Below are positions 45,308 to 55,021 of a stretch of DNA of 64,000 bases, in pieces. The position numbers were made by a program, and so were the translations under genes. The notes beneath the pieces were generated by a model. The model saw only the letters and a list, made by a program, of their open reading frames with translations, was not told the origin of the DNA and did no database searches. Source of the DNA: Streptomyces lacrimifluminis (GTDB taxonomy: Bacteria > Actinomycetota > Actinomycetes > Streptomycetales > Streptomycetaceae); the NCBI RefSeq assembly GCF_014646095.1, contig NZ_BMMU01000005.1, positions 1-64,000 of the forward strand, read 5' to 3'. Positions within the stretch are counted from its first letter, which is position 1, and each line of letters opens with the position of its first letter.

Positions 45308-45480
45308 GTAGGGGTGCTTCCAGGGCCCGGCACAAGATGTATGCTCGTGCTCGCTGTCGCCGCAGGGGAATCCGGTGTGAATCCGGAACTGTCCCGCAAC
45401 GGTGTACTCGTGCACGTCTGTGCGCGTGTCCAGTCCGAGGACCTGTCGACAGCGCGCCCGGCCGACCGGTCCGGGCGCCT
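45308..45480 (+). ncRNA. Cobalamin (B12) riboswitch in the nrdA leader
   Basis: The conserved core is plain: GGGAATCCGGTGTGAATCCG (45366-45385) continuing AACTGTCCCGCAAC, then the paired AGTCCGAGGACCTG (45432-45445). A stem GCGCCCGG / CCGGGCGC (45454-45461 with 45471-45478) may be part of the expression platform. In S. coelicolor coenzyme B12 shuts down the class Ia nrdABS operon through such a riboswitch, so that the B12-dependent class II enzyme is used instead. The exact ends are estimated. Confidence 0.9.
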
Positions 45481-45590
45481 GACGTCCGGGCCTCGTGGAG
45501 TGGGCCGGTGGACGCGCGCGTACCCGTAAGGCGTCCGTGTGCCCCGCTGCCCTCCGCAAGGCCCCGTGCCGAGCGAGGGAGAGCCCCCAC

Positions 45591-47978
45591 GTGACCATCG
45601 CGCCAGCCGAACCGGCTTCAGCGACCGCAGTGGCCCCACTGACCCCAGTGGAGACGGACGGTCCCGGTGCCGCCCTGCTGCGGGCCCTGACCGAGCTGAC
45701 CGCCGACCTTCCGGACGCCGACCCCGGACGGGTCGCCGCCGCCGCGCTGCGCGGCCGGTCCGCCCGGGCCGACGAGCCGGAGCTGCGCGAGCTGGCCACC
45801 GAGGCCGCGGCCGGCCTCATCTCCGAGGACCCCGTCTACTCCCGGCTGGCCGCCCGGCTGCTGACCGTCAGCATCACCGCCGAGGCCGCCTCGCAGGGCG
45901 TCACGTCCTTCTCCGAGTCGGTCGCGGTCGGCCACCGGGAGGGCCTGATCGCCGACCGCACCGCCGAGTTCGTACGGCTGCACACGGACCGTCTGAACAC
46001 CCTGATCGACGTCGAGGGCGACGACCGCTTCGGGTACTTCGGGCTGCGGACCCTGCACAGCCGGTACCTCCTGCGCCACCCGGTCACGCGTCGGGTCGTC
46101 GAGACGCCCCAGCACTTCATGCTGCGCGTCGCGAGCGGCCTGGCGGAGGACGACAGTCACCGGGCCCTCGACGAAGTCGCCGCGCTCTACCGGCTGATGA
46201 GCCGCCTCGACTACCTCCCCTCCTCCCCCACCCTCTTCAACTCCGGTACCCGGCACCCCCAGATGTCGTCCTGCTACCTCCTCGACTCCCCCGTCGACGA
46301 ACTGGACTCCATCTACGACCGCTACCACCAGGTCGCCCGTCTCTCGAAGCACGCCGGCGGCATCGGGCTGTCGTACTCCCGGATCCGCAGCCGCGGTTCG
46401 CTGATCCGCGGCACCAACGGGCACTCCAACGGCATCGTGCCGTTCCTGAAGACGCTGGACGCCTCCGTCGCCGCCGTGAACCAGGGCGGCCGGCGCAAGG
46501 GCGCGGCCGCGGTGTACCTGGAGACCTGGCACTCCGACATCGAGGAGTTCCTGGAGCTGCGCGACAACACGGGTGAGGACGCCCGCCGTACGCACAACCT
46601 GAACCTCGCGCACTGGATCCCGGACGAGTTCATGCGCCGGGTGAACACGGACGCCCTCTGGTCGCTCTTCTCCCCCTCCGACGTGCCCGAACTGGTCGAC
46701 CTGTGGGGCGACGAGTTCGACGCCGCCTACCGCGAGGCCGAGGAGGCCGGGCTCGCCCGCAAGACCATCCCGGCCCGCGATCTGTACGGCCGCATGATGC
46801 GTACGCTCGCGCAGACCGGCAACGGCTGGATGACCTTCAAGGACGCCGCCAACCGCACCGCCAACCAGACGGCCGAGCCGGGCAACGTCGTCCACTCCTC
46901 GAACCTGTGCACCGAGATCCTGGAGGTCACGGACGACGGGGAGACCGCGGTCTGCAACCTGGGCTCGGTGAACCTCGGCGCGTTCGTCGACACGGCGGCC
47001 GGTGACATCGACTGGGAGCGGCTGGACGAGACGGTCCGTACCGCCGTCACCTTCCTCGACCGGGTCGTCGACATCAACTTCTACCCGACCGAGCAGGCGG
47101 GCCGGTCGAACGCGCGGTGGCGTCCGGTCGGTCTGGGCGCGATGGGCCTGCAGGACGTCTTCTTCAAGCTGCGCGTCCCCTTCGACTCGCCCGAGGCGAA
47201 GGCTCTCTCCACGCGCATCGCCGAGCGGATCATGCTCGCCGCGTACGAGGCCTCCGCCGACCTCGCCGAGCGCGGCGGCCCGCTGCCGGCCTGGGAGAAG
47301 ACCCGTACCGCCCGCGGTGTGCTCCACCCCGACCACTACGACGTGCAGCTGAACTGGCCCGAGCGCTGGTCGGAGCTGCGGGAACGTATCGCCGGGGTCG
47401 GCATGCGCAACTCGCTCCTCCTCGCCATCGCGCCCACGGCCACCATCGCCTCGATCGCCGGCGTGTACGAGTGCATCGAGCCGCAGGTCTCCAACCTGTT
47501 CAAGCGCGAGACGCTGTCCGGCGAGTTCCTCCAGGTCAACTCCTACCTGGTGCGGGAGCTCAAGGACCTCGGCGTGTGGGACGCCCGCACCCGGGAGGCG
47601 CTGCGCGAGTCGAACGGCTCGGTGCAGGACTTCGCCTGGATCCCGGCCGACGTACGGGCGCTGTACCGCACGGCGTGGGAGATCCCGCAGCGCGGGCTCA
47701 TCGACATGGCCGCCGCCCGGACGCCGTTCCTGGACCAGGCGCAGTCCCTGAACCTGTTCCTGGAGACGCCGACCATCGGCAAGCTCTCCTCCATGTACGC
47801 GTACGCCTGGAAGTCGGGCCTGAAGACGACGTACTACCTGCGCTCGCGCCCCGCGACCCGCATCGCCCGTGCCGCACAGGCCCAGCCCGACAAGACCGTC
47901 CCCGCGCAACAGGCGGCCCCCGAAGACGCCGTCGCCTGCTCCCTTGAGAACCCCGAGTCCTGCGAGGCCTGCCAGTAA
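45591..47978 (+). CDS. nrdA: Class Ia ribonucleoside-diphosphate reductase large subunit
   Basis: 795 residues. It reduces ribonucleotides to deoxyribonucleotides with the NrdB radical. Signatures are LSKHAGGIGLSYSRIRS, MSSCYLLD, VVHSSNLCTEI (active-site cysteine), TAVCNLGSVNLG and APTATIASIAGVYECIEPQ. The C-terminal CSLENPESCEACQ carries the redox-active cysteines. GTG 45591 follows a weak GAGGGAGAG element; the open frame to 45495 would run into the riboswitch. nrdB starts within the stop codon (TAATG). Confidence 0.95.
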   Translation: MTIAPAEPASATAVAPLTPVETDGPGAALLRALTELTADLPDADPGRVAAAALRGRSARADEPELRELATEAAAGLISEDPVYSRLAARLLTVSITAEAASQGVTSFSESVAVGHREGLIADRTAEFVRLHTDRLNTLIDVEGDDRFGYFGLRTLHSRYLLRHPVTRRVVETPQHFMLRVASGLAEDDSHRALDEVAALYRLMSRLDYLPSSPTLFNSGTRHPQMSSCYLLDSPVDELDSIYDRYHQVARLSKHAGGIGLSYSRIRSRGSLIRGTNGHSNGIVPFLKTLDASVAAVNQGGRRKGAAAVYLETWHSDIEEFLELRDNTGEDARRTHNLNLAHWIPDEFMRRVNTDALWSLFSPSDVPELVDLWGDEFDAAYREAEEAGLARKTIPARDLYGRMMRTLAQTGNGWMTFKDAANRTANQTAEPGNVVHSSNLCTEILEVTDDGETAVCNLGSVNLGAFVDTAAGDIDWERLDETVRTAVTFLDRVVDINFYPTEQAGRSNARWRPVGLGAMGLQDVFFKLRVPFDSPEAKALSTRIAERIMLAAYEASADLAERGGPLPAWEKTRTARGVLHPDHYDVQLNWPERWSELRERIAGVGMRNSLLLAIAPTATIASIAGVYECIEPQVSNLFKRETLSGEFLQVNSYLVRELKDLGVWDARTREALRESNGSVQDFAWIPADVRALYRTAWEIPQRGLIDMAAARTPFLDQAQSLNLFLETPTIGKLSSMYAYAWKSGLKTTYYLRSRPATRIARAAQAQPDKTVPAQQAAPEDAVACSLENPESCEACQ

Positions 47979-49048
47979 TGAGCTCCGCCCACCCGTCGCC
48001 CGACCACCGCCCCTCAACGGCGGCACTGCGTGCCGACACCTCCACATTCAAGAACCTGCTCGACCCGGGCTTCGAACTGACTCTCCGCCCCATGCGCTAC
48101 CCGGACTTCTACGAGCGCTACCGGGACGCCATCAAGAACACCTGGACCGTCGAGGAGGTCGACCTCCACTCGGACGTCGCCGATCTGGCGAAGCTGTCCG
48201 AGGGTGAGCAGCACATGATCGGCCGGCTGGTCGCGTTCTTCGCGACGGGCGACTCGATCGTCGCCAACAACCTGGTGCTCACGCTCTACAAGCACATCAA
48301 CTCCCCCGAGGCACGGCTGTATTTGAGCCGCCAGCTGTTCGAGGAGGCCGTGCACGTCCAGTTCTATCTGACGCTCCTCGACACCTACCTCCCCGATCCG
48401 GCGGACAGGGCCGCGGCCTTCGACGCGGTGGAGAACATCCCGTCCATCCGCGAGAAGGCCGAGTTCTGCTTCAGGTGGATCAACGAGGTCGAGAAGCTCG
48501 ACCGGCTGGAGACCCAGGCCGACCGCCGCCGGTTCCTCCTCAACCTGATCTGCTTCGCCGCGTGCATCGAGGGCCTGTTCTTCTACGGGGCCTTCGCGTA
48601 CGTCTACTGGTTCCGCAGCCGGGGTCTGCTGCACGGTCTGGCCACCGGCACGAACTGGGTCTTCCGGGACGAGACCATGCACATGAGCTTCGCGTTCGAG
48701 GTGGTCGACACCGTCCGCAAGGAGGAGCCTGAGCTGTTCGACGACCAGCTTCGGCACCAGGTTACCGACATGATCCGGGAGGCGGTCGAGGCGGAGCTGC
48801 AGTTCGGCCGGGACCTGTGCGGTGAGGGTCTGCCGGGCATGAACACCGAGTCGATGCGGCAGTACCTGGAGTGTGTCGCCGACCAGCGGCTGGCCCGGCT
48901 GGGCTTCGCCCCGGTGTACGGCTCCGAGAACCCCTTCTCCTTCATGGAGCTGCAAGGGGTCCAGGAGCTGACCAACTTCTTCGAGCGCCGCCCGTCGGCG
49001 TACCAGGTGGCGGTGGAAGGCTCGGTGTCGTTCGACGACGAGTTCTGA
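47978..49048 (+). CDS. nrdB: Class Ia ribonucleotide reductase small (radical) subunit
   Basis: 356 residues of the ferritin-like R2 family. Metal-ligand regions are FFATGDSIVANNLVLTLY, LFEEAVHVQFYLTLLD, EKAEFCFRWINEVE, CIEGLFFYGAFAYVYWF and FRDETMHMSFAFEVV. It makes the tyrosyl radical (or its equivalent) used by NrdA. Its ATG shares a base with the nrdA stop codon, so the two subunits are translationally coupled. Confidence 0.95.
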   Translation: MSSAHPSPDHRPSTAALRADTSTFKNLLDPGFELTLRPMRYPDFYERYRDAIKNTWTVEEVDLHSDVADLAKLSEGEQHMIGRLVAFFATGDSIVANNLVLTLYKHINSPEARLYLSRQLFEEAVHVQFYLTLLDTYLPDPADRAAAFDAVENIPSIREKAEFCFRWINEVEKLDRLETQADRRRFLLNLICFAACIEGLFFYGAFAYVYWFRSRGLLHGLATGTNWVFRDETMHMSFAFEVVDTVRKEEPELFDDQLRHQVTDMIREAVEAELQFGRDLCGEGLPGMNTESMRQYLECVADQRLARLGFAPVYGSENPFSFMELQGVQELTNFFERRPSAYQVAVEGSVSFDDEF

Positions 49049-49066
49049 CACCGATGGCCGGCCGGG

Positions 49067-49267
49067 TCACGCCGCCCGGGTCACGTCCTGGGCGGTGATC
49101 GCCGGGCGGACCCGGGTCGCCCCGTCGGCCTGCTGGGCCGTGCGGAGCTGGCGGTCGATGTGCCGGTCGCGCGCCAGCCCGACGAGGGACGGGAGGGCGA
49201 GGAGCACGAAGATCGCGACGACGACGAGGATTCCGACGATGTTGTCCGTTGCTGTGTTCATGGACAT
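49067..49267 (-). CDS. Small single-helix membrane protein
   Basis: 66 residues with one membrane helix (IVGILVVVAIFVLLALPSLV) and a polar, Arg/Gln/Asp-rich tail. Starts at 49267 or 49261 (MSMN or MNTA). It is antisense to the gap between nrdB and the AraC-type gene. Codon use looks genuine (third-position GC) but the evidence is only moderate; the function is unknown. Confidence 0.55.
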   Translation of the reverse strand: MSMNTATDNIVGILVVVAIFVLLALPSLVGLARDRHIDRQLRTAQQADGATRVRPAITAQDVTRAA

Positions 49268-49354
49268 TAGTCTCGCGCCGAATGCTCCTGACCGTCAGTG
49301 GCAGGACTGCCGCACACCCTCGATTTCCTGCCAATACCGAGGCACACTGGAGAC

Positions 49355-50317
49355 ATGCTCGAAAACGTTGCCGTAGTTCTGCTCGACGGAGTGCACCCCT
49401 TCGAACTCGGTGTCGTCTGCGAGGTCTTCGGCCTCGACCGCAGCGACGAGGGCCTGCCGGTGTACGACTTCGCGGTCGCCTCGGCCGAGGGCCCGACACT
49501 GAGCACCCACGCGGGCTTCACGGTCGGTACGGAACACGGGCTGGAGCGTCTGGAGACCGCCGACCTGATCGCCGTACCGGCCGGCCAGACCTATACGGAC
49601 CGGGAGTATCCGCCGGAGCTGCTGGCCGCGCTGCGGCGGGCCGTGGAGCGCGGGGCCCGGGTGCTCAGCGTCTGTTCCGGGGCCTTCGTGCTCGCCGCCG
49701 CGGGACTGCTGGACGGCCGGCGGTGCGCGGTGCACTGGCGGCACGCCGACGAGCTGGCCCGGCGCTATCCGAGGGTCCGGGTCGAGCCGGACGTGCTGTA
49801 CGTCGACGAGGGACCGGTGATCACCTCCGCCGGCACGGCCGCCGGGATCGACGCCTGTCTGCACCTCGTACGGGAGGAGCACGGGCCCGAGGTGGCCAAC
49901 GCCATCGCCCGCCGGATGGTCGTACCGCCGCACCGGGACGGCGGGCAGGCCCAGTACATCGAGCGGCCCCTGCCCCGGTCGCGGTGCGACACCGTCGGGG
50001 AGGTGCTGGTGTGGATGGAGCGCCATCTCGACGAGGAGGTGACCGTCGAGCAGCTGGCCGAGCGCGCCCATATGTCGCCGCGCACCTTCGCCCGCCGCTT
50101 CCAGCAGGAGACCGGCACCACGCCCTACCGCTGGATTCTGCGGCAACGCGTCCTACTGGCACAGCAGTTGCTGGAAGCGACGGACGAGACGATGGACGCG
50201 ATCGCCTGGCGCACCGGGTTCGGCAACGCGGCGGCGCTGCGCCACCAGTTCGTACGGTCCCTGGGGACCACCCCACAGGCGTACCGGCGTACGTTCAAGG
50301 GCCCGGAAGCCGCCTGA
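49355..50317 (+). CDS. nrdS: GlxA/AraC-type transcriptional regulator (NrdS-like)
   Basis: 320 residues. The N-terminal DJ-1/PfpI-like domain (NVAVVLLDGVHPFELGVVCE; RVLSVCSGAFVLAAAGLLDG, with the nucleophile-elbow cysteine) is followed by two AraC helix-turn-helix motifs (VEQLAERAHMSPRTFARRFQ; DAIAWRTGFGNAAALRHQF). In S. coelicolor an AraC-like gene, nrdS, is co-transcribed with nrdAB. The position here fits, although a small minus-strand gene lies between. ATG 49355 follows TGGAGA. Confidence 0.8.
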   Translation: MLENVAVVLLDGVHPFELGVVCEVFGLDRSDEGLPVYDFAVASAEGPTLSTHAGFTVGTEHGLERLETADLIAVPAGQTYTDREYPPELLAALRRAVERGARVLSVCSGAFVLAAAGLLDGRRCAVHWRHADELARRYPRVRVEPDVLYVDEGPVITSAGTAAGIDACLHLVREEHGPEVANAIARRMVVPPHRDGGQAQYIERPLPRSRCDTVGEVLVWMERHLDEEVTVEQLAERAHMSPRTFARRFQQETGTTPYRWILRQRVLLAQQLLEATDETMDAIAWRTGFGNAAALRHQFVRSLGTTPQAYRRTFKGPEAA

Positions 50318-50347
50318 CCGTACGCCCGCTTCCCCGTCCGGGCCCCT

Positions 50348-51718
50348 TCAGCGGGGTATCGCCCGCAGCAGCATCCGGTCCGGGTGCAGCGTGATGCCCA
50401 CACGGACCGCGTCGCGCGATCCGGGCACCCGTTCGAAGCGCCACTTCCTCGCCACCTCGGCCGTGAGAATGGTCAGCATGGCCATCGAGAAATGGTCACT
50501 CGGACACTTGCGGTTGCCCACGCCGAACGGGGTCATCGCGTACTTGGGCAGGTCCTTGACACGTTCCGGAAGCCAGCGGTCGGGGTCGAACTCGGTGTTC
50601 CGCTCGTACGAACGCGGATCGCGCTGTATCGCGTACGGGCTGTACACGAGATCGGCACCGGCCGGAATCCGATAGCCGCCCAGCTCGGTCTCGGCCACCG
50701 CCCGCCGTGTCAATATCCATACGGGCGGCTGCAAACGCATCGTCTCGACGACGACATTGTTCGTGTGCGCCAGCTTGCGGACGTCCGCGAATGCGACCGC
50801 GCGGTCGCCCCCGACCGATTCCGCCTCTTCGGCGACCTTGTCGGCGTGTTCCGGCTGTTCGGCGAGGACCTGGAGCAGGGACATGATCGTGGAGGCGACG
50901 GTTTCGGCGCCCGGGGTGACTATGGCGATGACCTGGTCATGGATCTCCTGTTCGCCTATGGGGTCGCCATTCTCGTTCTTCGCTGTCAGCAACGCCGTCA
51001 GCAAATCGTCCGGTTTTTGACCGGATGCCCGACGCTCGGCCACGATCTCGTCGACGACGAGATGCATATCGGCCAGGGCCCGGTTGAATGTGAGGTTGGC
51101 CGGCAGCGGAAGCCGGTAGAGCGGTCCCGCCGGGATCACCATGCGCCGGTACATCCCCAGGAACACCGTGGCGAGCGCGGCGCACAGCCGTTCGGCCCGC
51201 TCGTCCATGTAGTCGCCGCGCAGCAGACAGCGGGCCGCGATCCGCACGGCGATCCGGAAGGACTCCGAGGTGCAGTCGATGACCTCGCCCGGCTGCCAGC
51301 GCCGGGCGAACGCCTGCGCCTCCTCCGTCATGACCGGCCCGTACTCGGGGAGGACGTCCAGCCTGAACGCGGGCTGGATGGTGCGCCGTTGACGCCGGTG
51401 GGTGGGCCCGTTGGCGGTGGCCACGCCCTCCTTGCCGAGCAGTCCTTCGAGGGACTCCCACAGCGGGCCGCCGATGATGTAGTCGGGGTTCAGCGCGAGT
51501 TCCCCGACCAGTTCCGGCGCGGTGGCGGCGTACACCGTCTTGGGGCCGAGTTTCAGCCGTACGACGTCGCCGTGGTCGCGGAGCCGGGCGAAGTAGCCCA
51601 GCGGGTCGCGGAGCAGCTGCCAGCCGTGGCCGAGGAGCGGGACACCGCCGCCCGCGAAGGGCGGATCGGGCAGCTCCCTGGCGTGGGGGGACGCGGGACG
51701 TACTGATTCGACGGTCAT
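50348..51718 (-). CDS. cyp170A1: Cytochrome P450 of the CYP170A1 type (epi-isozizaene oxidase, albaflavenone synthase)
   Basis: 456 residues. The heme-binding loop is FGVGNRKC with Cys405, the K-helix ExxR is Glu325-Arg328, and the I-helix oxygen site is PGAET (269-273). It should oxidise the sesquiterpene epi-isozizaene to albaflavenol and albaflavenone. S. coelicolor CYP170A1 was reported to have a second, terpene-synthase-like activity; the acidic pair at 237-238 ([10 protein letters not shown]) lies in the region where such a motif would be. The start overlaps the synthase stop (ATGA). Confidence 0.93.
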   Translation of the reverse strand: MTVESVRPASPHARELPDPPFAGGGVPLLGHGWQLLRDPLGYFARLRDHGDVVRLKLGPKTVYAATAPELVGELALNPDYIIGGPLWESLEGLLGKEGVATANGPTHRRQRRTIQPAFRLDVLPEYGPVMTEEAQAFARRWQPGEVIDCTSESFRIAVRIAARCLLRGDYMDERAERLCAALATVFLGMYRRMVIPAGPLYRLPLPANLTFNRALADMHLVVDEIVAERRASGQKPDDLLTALLTAKNENGDPIGEQEIHDQVIAIVTPGAETVASTIMSLLQVLAEQPEHADKVAEEAESVGGDRAVAFADVRKLAHTNNVVVETMRLQPPVWILTRRAVAETELGGYRIPAGADLVYSPYAIQRDPRSYERNTEFDPDRWLPERVKDLPKYAMTPFGVGNRKCPSDHFSMAMLTILTAEVARKWRFERVPGSRDAVRVGITLHPDRMLLRAIPR

Positions 51719-52800
51719 TTCTCACCTGCCGCTTCGTTGTTGACGTACGGGGGTGTGGAGCGGTCGTCCCAGTTGTCGACCATGTAGCGGCCGGACTCGT
51801 GGTGGAACCAGTAGACGGAACTGAACCAGTTCCGCATATTGCCGAGGCAGGAACTCACCGCGGTGCTGATCTGCTTTCCCCGCGCACTGCCGTCGTCCAG
51901 TGATTCGGCGAACCTGCGCACTTCCTGTTCCGTCGAGAGGAATTCCATGACGGCCCCCTCGACCCGCCCTCTGATTTCCGTGACGGCCTCTTCGAGTGTC
52001 AGCCCGTCGTGCCGGATCAGACTGATTCCGAGATTGTGCACCTCGTCGCCCGCGATTTCCTTCGGGAGCGAGCAGAGGTCGTTGTACCAGGCGGCGAATT
52101 CCTGACTCAGTAGCGCCGCCCGGCGGAATGCCGGGTGTTTCCTCACCATGGCCGGAAGTTCACATCCCGCGCTCGGTTCCAGGAGATCGGTCCAGATCCA
52201 GTGCGCGAAGGTGAGCCGCCGAAGTTCGAGATATTCATCGACTTTTGGCACGGTTCCGTTTGTGCGGTTACGGAATTCACGGTCGTATGCCTCGATCACC
52301 TCGTGGAAGTGCCGCGCGAAGCGGGCGTTCCACCTCCTGCCCAGGAACGAGTACAGGCGCAGCACACTGTCCGCGAACCCCGCGACCAGCGGGTCCCGGT
52401 GGTACAGAAACAGCCCGGGTGCGTCCAGGGCGGCATGGAGCCGGCCCTTGAGATGCCGCCAGGAGGCGGGTCGGCCGTGCACGATGTCGCGGTCGTGGCG
52501 GTCGTCCCAGACGAAGAACCAGGCACTGAAGTCCGCTATCGCCTGGAGTACCTCCTCCGGGGCGCCGAGGTAGTACCCGGCCATGAGGTCGGTGTAGCAA
52601 AGTCCGTCGGCATATTCTGCGACCTTGTCCGCCGACATGAGGCGTTTTTCCAGCAGCCAGCCCCTGGTCATCTCCTGCAGTCGGGGCCAATACGGATGCA
52701 GTTGCCGGGGAAACGCCGCCTCGATCACAGGTAAGGCCAGTGATGGTGGGATCGCTACCGCTGGTGTCGCCGGTGAGGTGCTGTATGGGAAAGCAGGCAC
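51715..52800 (-). CDS. epi-Isozizaene synthase (class I sesquiterpene cyclase)
   Basis: 361 residues from GTG 52800, the same length as the S. coelicolor enzyme and with the same motif positions: DDRHD at 99-103 and the magnesium-binding NDLCSLPKE at 240-248. It cyclises farnesyl diphosphate to epi-isozizaene, the precursor of the antibiotic albaflavenone. GAGAGGGG seven bases upstream supports this start; an ATG at 52932 would add 44 residues without family support. Leu23 is encoded by TTA (52732-52734), so translation may depend on bldA. Coupled to the P450 gene. Confidence 0.95.
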   Translation of the reverse strand: MPAFPYSTSPATPAVAIPPSLALPVIEAAFPRQLHPYWPRLQEMTRGWLLEKRLMSADKVAEYADGLCYTDLMAGYYLGAPEEVLQAIADFSAWFFVWDDRHDRDIVHGRPASWRHLKGRLHAALDAPGLFLYHRDPLVAGFADSVLRLYSFLGRRWNARFARHFHEVIEAYDREFRNRTNGTVPKVDEYLELRRLTFAHWIWTDLLEPSAGCELPAMVRKHPAFRRAALLSQEFAAWYNDLCSLPKEIAGDEVHNLGISLIRHDGLTLEEAVTEIRGRVEGAVMEFLSTEQEVRRFAESLDDGSARGKQISTAVSSCLGNMRNWFSSVYWFHHESGRYMVDNWDDRSTPPYVNNEAAGEK

Positions 52801-53108
52801 GAACAAACCCCTCTCAGCCGCGAGTTGGCGCAACACCTCTCCCGCTGTGCCGGGCGTGCGCCGTTGCGTATCCCCGCAGTTCCCATTCAGCACCACAACT
52901 GACCGTTCTGGGAACGGATTTGCTTCCTTCACTACCCCAAGCTGCCGAGATTCACCTCTCGCTTGACTGATTCTGGATCACTGGAGGCGCGCTTGAGTCC
53001 AGATTTCGATCGAACGTGCGACGGACACGCGAACGGCTCCTGGTCAGAGCCTCACCCTGACCAGGAGCCGTTCGCGTGTCCGTGTGCCTCAGACGTTGTC
53101 AGAAGTTG
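52801..53108. other. Upstream region of the terpene operon and def 3' region
   Basis: 308 bases with no gene. The first half should hold the terpene operon promoter; I see no obvious consensus. The second half holds the long def terminator. Confidence 0.5.
53021..53083 (-). terminator. Very long perfect hairpin terminator downstream of def
   Basis: A 27-bp perfect stem (53021-53047 with 53057-53083; inner end CTCCTGGTCAG / CTGACCAGGAG) and a nine-base loop, 26 bases beyond the def stop on the minus strand. Confidence 0.85.
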
Positions 53109-53759
53109 TCAGTCGTTCGCGACCACGGGGTACCGGGGCTCGTTCTCGGCCATCTGCCGCAGCGCGTCCTTGCGCTCACGCTTGGAGAGCCGGTCGATGT
53201 ACAGGTACCCGTACAGGTGATCGGTCTCGTGCTGCAGACAGCGCGCGAAGTAGCCGGTGCCGCGCACCTTGATCGGGTTGCCCTTCTCGTCCTGCCCGGT
53301 CACCTCGGCGTAGTCGGGCCGAGCGAGCGGCGCGTACGCGGTCGGCACCGAGAGGCAGCCCTCGTTGCTGTCGTCCAGCCGGCGCCGGTCGGCGGGCAGC
53401 TCGACCAGCTTCGGGTTGCAGATGACACCGGTGTGCCGGGCGCCCTCGTCGTCGGGGCAGTCGTAGATGAAGACCTTCAGGTCGACGCCCACCTGGTTGG
53501 CGGCGAGGCCGACGCCCTCGGCGGTGCGCTGGCTGGCGAACATGTCCGCGACCAGCTGGTCCAGCTCCGCGCCGAACTCGGTGACGTCCTGGCACTCCTT
53601 GTGCAGCACCGGGTTGCCGACGACGGTGATGGGCCGCGAGGTCCCGCGCTCACGCCAGGCGGCCTCGCGCTCCTCGCCGTCCTCGGTGTCGATGACGAAG
53701 CCCTCGTCGTCCACGGGAAGCACGCCCACGTGCTGCTGATCGGTGTCCTGCTGCGCCAT
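53109..53759 (-). CDS. def: Peptide deformylase
   Basis: 216 residues. The three deformylase motifs are [11 protein letters not shown] (81-91), EGCLSVP (133-139, metal-ligand Cys135) and QHETDH (176-181, HExxH metal site). It removes the formyl group from nascent proteins. The N-terminal extension of about 40 acidic residues ([20 protein letters not shown]) is longer than in standard enzymes but usual for one of the Streptomyces paralogues. The ATG at 53759 follows AGGAAGG. Confidence 0.95.
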   Translation of the reverse strand: MAQQDTDQQHVGVLPVDDEGFVIDTEDGEEREAAWRERGTSRPITVVGNPVLHKECQDVTEFGAELDQLVADMFASQRTAEGVGLAANQVGVDLKVFIYDCPDDEGARHTGVICNPKLVELPADRRRLDDSNEGCLSVPTAYAPLARPDYAEVTGQDEKGNPIKVRGTGYFARCLQHETDHLYGYLYIDRLSKRERKDALRQMAENEPRYPVVAND

Positions 53760-53817
53760 GACCGACGTATGCCTTCCTGCAAAAACTGGGGTGAGTTGCT
53801 GATACAGGGTACGGGGA

Positions 53818-53871
53818 GCGCCCTGACAGGGGTGCGGGGAACTGCGCGATCAGCCACAACGGACCCGCACC
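53818..53871. repeat. Recurrent intergenic repeat, copy D
   Basis: GCGCCCTGACAGGGGTGCGG, then GGAACTGCGCGATCAGCCAC, then AACGGACCCGCACC; it closely resembles copy B in reverse complement. Confidence 0.7.
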
Positions 53872-53883
53872 CGGCAACGAGAC

Positions 53884-54864
53884 CTAACACACCTCTTCGA
53901 GATCCCGCCAGTCCCGGCTCTCCGGACTGTCCGCGACCCACCCGTCCAGCAACCCGCGCACGAGGGACGCCGGGGCAGCGATGCCACACTCCCGCTCCGG
54001 CGCCCACAACTGCCCGTCCGTACGGTGTCCCAGCGGCCCGGGGTGCCCCGGCTCACTGTGGTCGTGCGGATCGAGATGCTCACCGTCACCCTCGTCGGAC
54101 GGCATCCGGGACTCCGAGCACGTGCGGCACAGCAACCGCACCGACGACGACCAGTCCTCCGCGGCGAAGCCGGCGTCGGACGCCAGTCGCTCCAGGGCGT
54201 CCCGGTCGTCCTCGGCGGCGGCTTCCAGGAGGACCACCCAGGTGGGTACGGGCGAGGGCGCCCACAGCTCGATCTCGTCGAACACGGGGTAGGAGTGCCC
54301 GGCCGCGGTCGTCCGCTCCCCGTGCGGCACTCCGTCGTGCAGCACGACCTCGCCCCAGCGCCGCCCGGAGGACGGCAGCGGGATCGACAGCACCTCGATA
54401 CGGGCGGGGTCCAGCCGCCGCCCCCACACGACCTCGGCCTCGCCCTCGGGCGACAGCCGTACGGCCGCGCTGCCCAGATCCATCCCGACGGGCTCACCGG
54501 CGGCGGTGGCACCCCCGGGCACCCGCAGCCCGTACGCCTGCCAGGCCCGCCGGGCCAGCGGCCAGTCCTGGAGGGCGGTGGCCGCGATGCCCACGTTCCA
54601 CCAATCGGGGGCCCCGGTCTCCCGGTCCAGCAGCGCCACGGCGCGCAGGCCTGCCGCCCGGGCCTGCTCCCAGTCGTGCCGGAACTTGTGCAGCAGAGCG
54701 AGGTTGAACCAGGACTCGGACAGCCAGGGTTCAAGATCGGCGGCACGTGTCAGCAGCGCGCCCGCGTCCTCGTACCGCCCGTCACCGATCAGCGTGAACG
54801 CGCGATCGGTGGCCTGCCGCCATGAGGCGGAGGGCCGGTGCCGCCCCTTGCCGAAGATCCTCAC
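53884..54864 (-). CDS. Tetratricopeptide-repeat protein
   Basis: 326 residues from GTG 54864. Residues about 10-110 are TPR helices (AFTLIGDGRYEDAGALLTRA; SESWFNLALLHKFRHDWEQA; DWWNVGIAATALQDWPLARR). The rest is a separate domain with a CRTC and a distal cysteine that may bind metal, plus a His/Asp/Gly stretch (HLDPHDHSEPGHPGPLGH). The function is unknown. An ATG at 54966 would add 34 residues; the GTG start (VRIFGKGRHRPSASW) looks more protein-like. It lies between def and the HD genes. Confidence 0.75.
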   Translation of the reverse strand: MRIFGKGRHRPSASWRQATDRAFTLIGDGRYEDAGALLTRAADLEPWLSESWFNLALLHKFRHDWEQARAAGLRAVALLDRETGAPDWWNVGIAATALQDWPLARRAWQAYGLRVPGGATAAGEPVGMDLGSAAVRLSPEGEAEVVWGRRLDPARIEVLSIPLPSSGRRWGEVVLHDGVPHGERTTAAGHSYPVFDEIELWAPSPVPTWVVLLEAAAEDDRDALERLASDAGFAAEDWSSSVRLLCRTCSESRMPSDEGDGEHLDPHDHSEPGHPGPLGHRTDGQLWAPERECGIAAPASLVRGLLDGWVADSPESRDWRDLEEVC

Positions 54865-55021
54865 GATTCCCGCCTGCCAGTGCCGTGGAGTGGGCCGGCT
54901 TCTGCCCCCGTACAGCCTCTCCCTCGCATCCAACCACGGACCGCTGGAGGGGCGCTCATTACCCATGGGTTACCCAACCGAGGGCAGCGTAAGACCGTCC
55001 ACCCCTCTCCCACCACCATCT

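Noticed and set aside
45618..48047. An 809-codon open frame on the minus strand
   Set aside because: It is antisense to nrdA, whose active-site motifs are intact; the composition is typical of a shadow frame.
53021..53083. 27-bp perfect inverted repeat considered as insertion-sequence ends
   Set aside because: The arms are only nine bases apart with no transposase or target duplication; it is a terminator hairpin after def.
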